DNA of 64,000 nt from Incurvaria masculella (Eukaryota > Arthropoda > Insecta > Lepidoptera > Incurvariidae). The translations under genes and the position numbers were made by a program. Below, in pieces: positions 56,752 to 64,000 of this stretch (its first letter is position 1; every line of letters begins with the position of its first letter). The stretch is from contig OX335642.1 in the NCBI GenBank assembly GCA_946894095.1, forward strand, positions 8,195,021 through 8,259,020. The letters are read 5' to 3'. The notes beneath the pieces were generated by a model that was not told the origin of the DNA, did not search any database, and saw only the letters and a program-made list of their open reading frames with translations.

Positions 56752-56850
56752 AGTTCGAATCTTTCGCGCGTTTTAATCAATAACTTTGGAGGTGGATTAC
56801 TCAACGAAAATAAAAACATCTTAAAAAGATAATTCATAAATGACACGTTT
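56752..56850 (-). mobile_element. MITE C, short internal fragment
   Basis: Carries AATAACTTTGGAGGTGGATT and the ACATCTTAAAAAGAT block of family C in reverse. No ends are present. Confidence 0.5.
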
Positions 56851-58727
56851 TTTTTGTCTCGTCTTGATCATGAATTACCTATTCTGTGGTTCATACTCCA
56901 CATAAAACTATAGGTTTTATTATGGCGTACCGGGCATGGGCTTTCGAACTTTCAAAGGGGCTCCGAAAACCATGCCGGCCAGCCAGCTGCTTCTTCACAC
57001 CCAATGTTCACATTATATTTGTATGACCTCAGGTTGAACTATAGGGGAATTACCTACTTCAGAAGAAAGTCGATTCCATAGTTTACCAAGCTTATAAATA
57101 AAGGATCAGGCGGCTCTTTGAGAGTGTCGAGAGTGAATGAGTGCATTCCCTGCCTATGGTAGGAAAGGGGACGGAAGGACAGCGTAATGTAGTTAAAATA
57201 ATAATAATTAAATAATTATATAATTGAATAATTTCAAACAAAAACAGTAAATATCTGGAGCTCTCACTTATTGGTTGTTGTCCATACATTTTTTTCATTA
57301 TACTATTTAAAAGTGTCGTTTTTATTGTGTAATATTAAGGTTAGCTGTTAGAGATTGCCTTTGTTAATAAGCTCGCCTTTGCATACTATATAATAGTTTT
57401 CATTTCAAACATATAGGGAATGCACCCATTCACTGTCGATTACAGAACATGTAGGTAGGGCTACGAAAACCAAGCCACCCGGCCATGCTTATTCACACCA
57501 CGCTTGACGGATAGTTGTACTTTGAGGGAGATACTTCGGCCGGAAGTAGATTTCATCGTATACCTACCGACCCTATAGATAAAGGATCCTGGGGATTGGT
57601 CGGTTACTCCTTTCGGAATGTCAACAGTAATGGGAGCATTCCCTGCCTATTCCTCACTGAGTGATAGCATAAGTCGCGCTGCTGACTTCCCATACGATTA
57701 TATGCACAATTTGTCCTTGAGGAGGCGTAGCTAATAAGGACCACATGACACGTCTCCTTCCTTTTCTGTTCTGTGGCCTCAGGTTTCGCATTGACACAGC
57801 ATAACCACAGAATAAGTAACTATAGTGCTACCACGCTACGCGCATTGATACTTGGCACAAAATAAGAACGCGACGCGGCAACATCAAGTGAAGCTTTCGG
57901 CCACCCAAAGCGTCGGTGCGCGTTTGTGTACCTTTGTCGGCGACGGTTCGGACCAATGGCTGTGCCAACGGTCATCCTTTGTCTTCGCCGCCTATCTTCA
58001 CCGATGTCGTATTCTCCGACTTCCGTCCCGCTCTTTCCTATCAGATTTTCCTCTCCTCTATTGGTGTGGTTGGCTGGAATAGAACAGGCGAACGCCTCCC
58101 ACTAAGCCGTCGACAAGCTGCCTTTAAACCGTTTTTGGGGACTGGATAGATAGGTAGGTATTTTGGATCAGTTTCGTTGTGGTTTCGTTTCGGATTTGTT
58201 CAATCCGGCTGTTCTTCGCGGGCTCTCTTGAAAATGTCTGGGTTTAGAGTGATTTCAAAGGCGTGATCGCATGGAATAAGGGGTAAGTTTTATGTGTAGC
58301 GTGAGTATGTATTATAATGTAGAGTCCCTAATAACATAAATAAGCATACCCCATAGTTAGGTACCCTTACGTCTAATTTTGAGAGGAAAACTTTGTCTCT
58401 AGAATCAATTTGCCGAATAGTAGGCAGGTATTTCCTTTTGGCTTCGATACACAACCTTCGCTCATGGCAGCCCCTTACTGACTGGCGCGGGCACTGGTGC
58501 CAGCCGTTCACGTTGAAACGCTTCGTGCTACTAGCGCGTCACTGGCATGGCGCCGAACGCTAAAAACACTATGATAGTTACAATTCGGGAACGCTGCTCC
58601 ACTGTCGTCAGCCAGTAAAGTCACTGTTACCGTTACAAGTGCCTTTGTGTAGCTTCCGAGTTAGGTATTATTTTGCTTCCGAGCTTTTCGAGATGCATTT
58701 GTTAAGTTTTCTGAGCCAGTTGTCATG
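56851..58727. other. No gene recognised
   Basis: 57,080-57,150 and 57,580-57,650 share AAAGGATC, AGTGAATGAGTGCATTCCCT-like and CTGCCTAT blocks, a diverged direct repeat about 480 bp apart. ORFs at 57,852-58,149 in a GC-mixed patch have no domain. Confidence 0.35.
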
Positions 58728-59276
58728 TTAAGGCGGCCCAACCCGGCGGCCCTAACTCATTCGAGGGCACGGTACAAAACCGTGCTGTTGCGCTCTGGGA
58801 CCTTCTCTGTTTCAAAGAATAAGACAGGCTCCGTGATGAGGAAGATGCAACATGTCCACAAAAAATACAATGTGCATAGTGTATGATTTGGTAAGATTTA
58901 CGAAAATTTTAATTTAAAAACTACTTATAGCTAAAAGTAAACCACGACCGCTGTAGTAAAAAATCGAACAAAACCAAATAGATTATAAATCTTGATTAAA
59001 TAAGCTATGTCTGATGACTAATCTTTTTAAGATGTTCTTACATTATCATTGCGTAATCCACCTCCAAAGTTATTGTATAAAACGCGCGAAAAATGCGAAC
59101 TTTCGGACCTTATAACTTAGAAACCAAACACAATTTTACAATGCCAATGGTCATCAGACATCTAGTTCGATCAAATAAAGCTGTTTTGAGCAAAATTTTG
59201 GAACTCTGACAAGAAATATGGGCGTGATCTTCTTTCCCCTCTTGTATGGGGAGATGAGCGGGATGGGCCACCTTAA
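58728..59276 (+). mobile_element. MITE C, full-length copy
   Basis: 549 bp bounded by TTAA. Termini TTAAGGCGGCCCAACCCGG and, on the other strand, TTAAGGTGGCCCATCCCGC. It contains the family landmarks GATGAGGAAGATGCAACATG and CTTATAACTTAGAAACCAAA. No coding capacity. Confidence 0.8.
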
Positions 59277-59360
59277 TTCACCCATGCTTATAGGTCGGTT
59301 CGGTTCTTACCTCAGAGGTAGAAGGGAGGTAAACGAATACGGATTTGTCCTTCGTAATCG

Positions 59361-59530
59361 GATTCCACGTAAAACTGTAGGTCCTCTTCCTTGCTAGGTG
59401 GTCGGGTTAATACCGCCTACCATTGGCCATCGCATTGGATGAACGATGTTCGCAGCGGTTAAGAAAATGATCCGTGTTTTCCATCCAGTTAAATGTTGCC
59501 GTGCAATATCATGAATAGGTCCTGACATGG
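59361..59530 (+). mobile_element. SINE body fragment
   Basis: GATTCCACGTAAAACTGTAG through CTAGGTGGTCGGGTTAATAC to GGTCCTGACATGG. The 5S-type body spelling (CCTTCCTTGC) suggests that subfamily. Confidence 0.6.
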
Positions 59531-60574
59531 GTGTGTGTGTTCCATGTCATGCCAACCATGTTTTAACAGCCGTATTCAGAGTGGGCCGACTTACTTTAGT
59601 GCGCGTACCTATTATTGCCGAACTAAACCGATTTTTGTGTGGTTAGTATTGTGCTAATTCCTTCCTAGGTTATACAGATTCACTCTGAATAGCTAGAGAA
59701 TTGCTAGAGTTCTGACGACTAAAGTAGGTATACAATGACTAGGACACCAGGTTAAAAATTTGGTAACGTAGGTACTTGTAGGTATCTACTAGGTACCTAC
59801 GTCGTCGTCTGCCCCGAGGCATCCCAGAATTTAGAGGCCCTCCAATTCCGAACTCTCTGTATTTTATTGTCCTCGTTATCGTCTCTACCATGGAATCCTA
59901 GGAGCTGCACGCTATCCCTTCGCCAGTATGGTAACACATTCTCTGCTATCGCCCAGTCACACTTCCTCAAATTGAATCCAGCCGATCATGTAAATCCTAT
60001 ATGTATTTATTTTCTTGGCCGCCCTAGCTCTATGGAGGATCGCCGCCCCGCTCCAAGTTTTCAATAACAATATCGAATAAGCAAAAAAAAATTCTCACGA
60101 GGTCGATGGTTTTCGGAAGAGGACTTCTTCGGTTTTGGGTAGAATAGGTACTCGGACAATTTGTCGAATAAGCTAGAAAAAAAAGTAAGAATTTGCCGAA
60201 GACCGGCGAAAGGAAAAAAATGGAAGGATCGGTATTAGGTAGGTACAAAATTCATTCAGACGATTTGAATATAATGCTCGGTTTACAGAGCACGACGGCT
60301 AACTAAAAGTCGCCGAGATTTGCCGCCACGCCCCCGCTGTTTTATGCTGCCCTGAGCCCGAGACTACATGACCCGAGACATGACCTACCGATAGGAAAAT
60401 CTGCCTTCCCAGCCGCTGCTGCCGCCCCTAAGCCGTATCAGCCTATCGACAAGCCCAAGGCTGCCTGGTCTGCCGGGGCGGCACTATACCTATAATAGAC
60501 AAAAACCTAGTTAAGTTATTCCAGGTGTGTACGATTGTTTTGCTTCAAAAAACACTAAACTAGGGGTAGCTACA
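59531..60574. other. No gene recognised
   Basis: Rich in TAGGTACCTACG-like short palindromes (59,765-59,805). ORFs 59,867-60,248 have no domain. Confidence 0.35.
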
Positions 60575-60669
60575 GAGGTCCCTTCCATACTTTCTACACA
60601 AAGTGACGTGTTTAATCATACTTTGACGTTGTTTTTGATGTTTTGTTTTTTCGTGCACTCGGCCCTTAA
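60575..60669 (+). mobile_element. MITE G fragment
   Basis: ACAAAGTGACGTGTTTAATC through TTCGTGCACTCGGCCCTTAA matches the right half of the copy at 40,024 and ends at a TTAA. Confidence 0.5.
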
Positions 60670-60940
60670 TCTCTTTGTATTTCGATAATTTAACAGAATA
60701 CAGTCGCACTTTTACGTTGGGTTCCCAGAGTGGGGGTTGAGGTAGGTAAGGTAGGGCATGGAATTTCGAAGATGCAGCCATTTTGAAATTAGTTCCTGCG
60801 TTCGCGCAACGACGGGTGGTCGTAGTCGCTTGGTTCGGATCTAGATTGTTCCGAATGTCCACTGCTGATTACTAGCGTGATGTGTTGCCATGCAAGTGGA
60901 TTGAGTCTTATTAGAATCTACCTATAAAATTGTAGGATGG

Positions 60941-61194
60941 TTGTTTACTTGGCGGAAAAGCATATGGAGGCAGACCACCTAGGTAGGTATCTACGTTATA
61001 TACATATTTCAGTCTTCCCTTTGACAGTACATTACTATTCTCAAGTAAAAATAGTTGTACCTACTTGTTGTTTACTTGGCGGAAAAGCATATGGAGGCAG
61101 ACCACCTAGGTAGGTATCTACGTTATATACATATTTCAGTCTTCCCTTTGACAGTACATTACTATTCTCAAGTAAAAATAGTTGTACCTACCTA
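60941..61194 (+). repeat. Perfect 127-bp tandem duplication
   Basis: 60,941-61,067 and 61,068-61,194 are identical by eye except for the last base or two, from TTGTTTACTTGGCGGAAAAG to AATAGTTGTACCTAC. It ends 60 bp before the exon at 61,255. Confidence 0.9.
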
Positions 61195-61254
61195 AGTAGG
61201 TAAGTATGAGCACCTAAAAAGTTTTCATTCACCTTATGATTATATTTTTTTCAG

Positions 61255-61361
61255 AAAAGACCCCAAGCTGGTAGGGAAGAAAATGGATCCCTACGTAAAG
61301 AAAAACATGGAAAATTACATGATGGAGCTTCAAAGACTTTTTCCGAACTCTGAAAATGAAG
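61255..61361 (+). CDS. Internal exon of an unidentified plus-strand gene
   Basis: 107-nt exon after a strong acceptor (tatttttttcag) and before donor GAAG|gtcagt. Only one frame is open: one base of a split codon, then 35 codons beginning KDPKLVGKKMDPYVKKNMEN and continuing YMMELQRLFPNSENE. It ends in phase 1 and joins exactly in frame to the exon at 63,939. The charged, helix-forming composition looks like real protein, but I do not recognise the family. Upstream exons are not identified; a perfect 127-bp tandem duplication lies just before the acceptor region. Confidence 0.65.
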
Positions 61362-61398
61362 GTCAGTACCTACCTACCTTCAATTATCTCTCTACCTC

Positions 61399-61774
61399 TT
61401 AAGAACGGCCCGTAAGCTATGCTCCCCATACAAACGTAGTTTACTAATCATTTGGAAACCGCTATTCCAATTAAATTGATATTTAATATCTAATATCAGG
61501 TAACAAATATCTGTGTCTGCATGCTTTTGTTTTTTTGAAAAATCCAAACCGAATGAAATGAATGCAAAAAGAAAATCTTCATACGAATTTGGTTTTCTCT
61601 GTGGTTTGACCCAGAATACATTTACCGAAAAAACAAAGGCATGCAGACACAGATATTTGTAGCGTAATATTAGATACCAAATATCAAATAAGTTGGAACA
61701 GTGGTTTTCAAATCATTAGTAAACTACGTTTGTATGGGAGGCGAAATTTTCAGGTGCTTACGGGCCGACCTTAA
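61399..61774 (+). mobile_element. MITE D copy 2
   Basis: TTAA on both sides; inverted termini TTAAGAACGGCCCGTAAGC / TTAAGGTCGGCCCGTAAGC. It begins 38 bases after the 5' splice site at 61,362 and shares its right-hand TTAA with the next copy. Confidence 0.8.
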
Positions 61775-62126
61775 GGTGGCCCGTAAGCATCAGAAAATTA
61801 TGCTCCCCATACAAACGTAGTTTACTAATCATTTGAAGACCACCACTCTAATTTGCTTGATTTTTTGGTATCTAGGTAATACCAGTAAACAAATATATGT
61901 CTTCACATTGTTGTTTTTCGAAAAAAATATCGTGTGTCACCAACAGAGAAAATAAAATGTTTGTGAAAATATTATTTTGCCTGTTATTTGATTTGGTTAA
62001 GATTTTCAGCAAAACAAAAACGCTCAGACACAGATATTAGATATGTTGTCTGATATTAGATACCAAATGTCAAGTAAATTGGAACAATATTTTTCAAATG
62101 ATTAGTAAAGTACGGGCCGTTCTTAA
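61771..62126 (-). mobile_element. MITE D copy 3, abutting copy 2
   Basis: Begins at the shared TTAA (TTAAGGTGGCCCGTAAGC) and ends TACGGGCCGTTCTTAA at 62,126. Its interior has diverged from copies 1 and 2. Orientation is tentative because the ends are near-symmetrical. Confidence 0.75.
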
Positions 62127-62323
62127 GTGTTGAGAGTTTCTGAGCAAATGTTGATGAAAGGCAGCTATCGCTGTTGACAGGTGAGTAAAACTTCAAATCA
62201 GGCACCTACCTAAATACCTGATATTTTTCCACGAATGTCACAATACCTGATTGAAAAAAATATTTTGAGTATTTAATTGATTAAAATTACTATCCAAATA
62301 AGGAGAACAGAACTTTATTTCTG

Positions 62324-62656
62324 AGCTGCTCGTAGCCTAGTGGCGCGGGGACTGGCCTAGCGTACCAGAGGTCTGGGTTCAATTCCGACATGCACCACTG
62401 TCTTTCTCTTTCTGAGTTCGATAAGTGCATTTTGTCACGAATGCGGCTGCTCCATGGTTCGGTATCCATGTAAAACTGTAGGTCCCCTTCCCCTACTAGG
62501 TGGTAGGGTTTAAATCCGCCCGGGTCAATGTAGCCGTGCTCATAAAGGGAAGATACTGGCATGTCACCTAATTCCTTCGGGAATATGGTGTATTGGGCTA
62601 ATATCATAACGGTAGTTGTGTGGTATTAGCCATCCATGGCAGGTCGCATAAAAAAA
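62324..62656 (+). mobile_element. tRNA-headed SINE with internal deletion
   Basis: Head AGCTGCTCGTAGCCTAGTGG and GGTTCAATTCC (box B), linker and tail intact. About 80 bp of the body (from CGGGT to TCAATGTAGCC) is deleted. Confidence 0.9.
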
Positions 62657-62966
62657 GTACATAAAACAGTGAGCCACGATTGCCACGAGGCAATCTCGTA
62701 GCAGCGGACGAACTATCGCTTAGGTTCAAAAGTATGAACTATTAGGTAGATATAGGGGATATATGCATATGTTTAATCTAGGAGTATTTACATGTGTGTA
62801 GGGTTGCCAGACGTCCGGATAAAGCCGGACAGCTTTTTTACATGCTTGTCTGGCCAAATTAGCCAGTGTCCGATCCGTCCAGTTTTCGTTAGGTTTTTCC
62901 ATCTTGGTCCAGGGCTTTTTTTCTCGCGGGTTTTATTATTTTTTTATTTAAATAAATGAAGAGGCT

Positions 62967-63152
62967 TTGGTTGACAAGTCTTTGATTGGACAACAATGGT
63001 CTAAAGAAAGAAACAGACTCAAAGTGGATACCATTGCAAAAATGCTAGTCGTGGAATTTAATCTAAGACATTTGACGTGCAAAGAGTTCTACGAGAATAT
63101 TTTAAGAGAAACGGAGCTCTTGAAGGGGGTTTTCTCAAACGAAAAATATTAA
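62967..63152 (+). pseudogene. Residual ORF inside the hAT element
   Basis: 61-codon frame (VDKSLIGQQWSKERNRLKVD, then TIAKMLVVEF and KEFYENILRETELLKGVFSN) ending in a stop at 63,150-63,152. It looks like the C-terminal end of a transposon-encoded protein kept in this short element. The rest of a transposase is absent, so it cannot be active alone. Confidence 0.5.
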
Positions 63153-63308
63153 TTATTTTTGTTTTTATCAAAGATGTATAGAAGATTCAGACTAAAAGTC
63201 TGAACACGATAATATCGTGTTAATTGTTCGTTAAAGAAGAAAGACTATTAAAAAATACAAATAAAATAAGAATAAACAAAAATGAAAAGTTTAAAGTGTT
63301 AATGTCGA

Positions 63309-63788
63309 TTAAGGGCCTGGTACTAGCCAAATCGCAAAGTTAGACGAGGCACCCCAAGTAAACTAACTAAGTCTGACGATTATAAGTGTCATCCTTACAA
63401 TATATGATTCCTTGTCTAGGAATCGAATGATTTTCGTTAATGTATGTTTCCTTTTTCTATACAAAATACATTGCGGAAACGGTGTCCATTTCCGAACTTT
63501 TTTGACTAAATGTAGAAATCTAAAAGCAAATGGAATTTTTTGTTTATGCATATATGCTGTTTTTGCTTATATCTAGAAATCGAATGACTTTCAGATTTCT
63601 AATGAGAAAAATCAACTTTTTTTATTTTTATTATTATTTAAATAAATGATGGAATAAAAAAATATTAACAATCCATTATCAGTCTGGAGTTCTATTTGGA
63701 TTTGCTGAAGCGTTTCACTACATATTATTACATTTGTTAAAAAGTGCATTTGTATGGCGCGAGTAGTTGGCTAGTCCTAGCGCCTTAA
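63309..63788 (-). mobile_element. MITE F copy 2, nested in the hAT
   Basis: Flanked by TTAA on both sides. Ends are imperfect inverted repeats (TTAAGGGCCTGGTACTAGCC and TTAAGGCGCTAGGACTAGCC). It is the reverse complement of the copy at 28,937-29,392 and highly similar along its length. TTAA targeting suggests a piggyBac-like nonautonomous element. Confidence 0.8.
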
Positions 63789-63938
63789 AGAATTGTTTTG
63801 ATTTTATAATTACGGGATAAAATCGTTGGATTTAGGATGTCCGGCCCTGATACCGAAAAGTCCGGGTAAACTGCCTGGCCAGTCCTGCTTCGCAGTTTTA
63901 AGATCTGGCAACGCTACATGTGTGTGATCATGTTTCAG

Positions 63939-64000
63939 GGAATATTCGTCCAGTGGCAGAGGAGCCGTCGTCCAGTTCCTTAGAATCAACATCGCCTGAT
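63939..64000 (+). CDS. Next exon of the same unidentified gene (runs off the window)
   Basis: Starts after acceptor catgtttcag at 63,937-63,938 and stays open to the window edge. Joined to the exon at 61,255 it continues GNIRPVAEEPSSSSLESTSP, a Ser/Glu-rich, probably disordered segment. Phase matches exactly (G|GG). A hAT element ends 22 bases before this exon. The exon is partial here; no family assignment is possible. Confidence 0.6.

Larger units (their letters stand above)
62799..63916 (+). mobile_element. Nonautonomous hAT element with 8-bp target duplication
   Basis: Ends are imperfect inverted repeats, TAGGGTTGCCAGA and, on the other strand, TAGCGTTGCCAGA. The exact 8-bp duplication CATGTGTG lies on both sides (62,791-62,798 and 63,917-63,924). 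It encloses a 3' coding piece at 62,967-63,152 and a nested TTAA MITE (63,309-63,788). Without the MITE it is about 640 bp. TIR type and 8-bp duplication are diagnostic of the hAT superfamily. Confidence 0.85.
61362..63938 (+). other. Transposon-filled intron between the two exons
   Basis: 2,577-bp intron (gtcagt...tttcag). It holds two abutting MITE D copies (61,399-62,126), a full-length tRNA-type SINE (62,324-62,656) and a hAT (62,799-63,916) that itself contains a MITE F. About 85 percent of the intron is mobile DNA. Confidence 0.65.

Overview
This is a window of an AT-rich insect nuclear genome. It is almost certainly from a moth or butterfly, and most likely not a Bombyx-like lineage. 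I infer this from dispersed repeats familiar from lepidopteran genomes: copies ending in GGTTCCGT and CCGTCCGTCCGT blocks, copies starting AACCGACTTCAAAAAAGG, and many copies of one SINE body carrying either a tRNA-like or a 5S-rRNA-like head. Genes are sparse, intron-rich and bounded by GT/AG sites. Nothing looks bacterial or viral.

Genes. The best gene is a five-exon plus-strand MADF-BESS protein (45,913-51,569, 266 aa): MADF domain in exons 1-3, a linker in exon 4, and an NLS plus BESS domain in exon 5, with AATAAA at 51,661. A second plus-strand gene enters at the right edge. Two in-phase exons (61,255-61,361 and 63,939-64,000+) are separated by a 2.6-kb intron made mostly of mobile elements. 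Weaker candidates are a GC-rich terminal exon at 18,864-19,040 (+), a first exon with an arthropod initiator at 43,711-43,773 (-), a first exon at 33,092-33,189 (+), a frameshifted coding remnant at 16,112-16,460 (-), and a signal-peptide-like ORF at 36,064-36,342 (-).

Mobile DNA. There are about 19 SINE copies, LINE 3' ends (6,946 and 29,731), a 5'-truncated mariner pseudogene (50,164-50,912), a complete nonautonomous hAT with an 8-bp target duplication (62,799-63,916), and several TTAA-flanked piggyBac-like MITE families. Those families are called C (TTAAGG-GGCCCA ends), D (CGGCCCGTAAGC ends) and F (CTAGTACTAGCC-like ends). Family E has long terminal inverted repeats. Family H is a near-perfect foldback element. 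A palindrome of about 4.25 kb occupies 8,349-12,597.

Layout. 1-6.5 kb: repeats, SINEs and two CpG-rich islands. 6.6-13.6 kb: a SINE, a LINE end, hairpins and the giant palindrome. 13.9-28 kb: MITEs, SINEs and scattered coding-like or CpG-rich patches. 28.8-33 kb: MITE F, a LINE remnant and a CpG island. 33.8-36.2 kb: an unusual cluster of nine exact copies of the 14-mer GTCACCCCCGTCAC, on both strands, with perfect hairpins. 37.9-38.9 kb: foldback MITE, tandem duplication and CpG island. 40-44.4 kb: MITE families C, E and G and a minus-strand promoter/first-exon candidate. 45.9-51.7 kb: the MADF-BESS gene. 52-61 kb: repeats. 61.2-64 kb: the 5' part of the next gene, packed with transposons.

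The most unusual signals are the 14-mer cluster, the giant palindrome, the hAT insertion abutting a 3' splice site, and the SINEs that share a body but differ in polymerase III head. Coordinates of degenerate repeats are approximate to about 10 bases.
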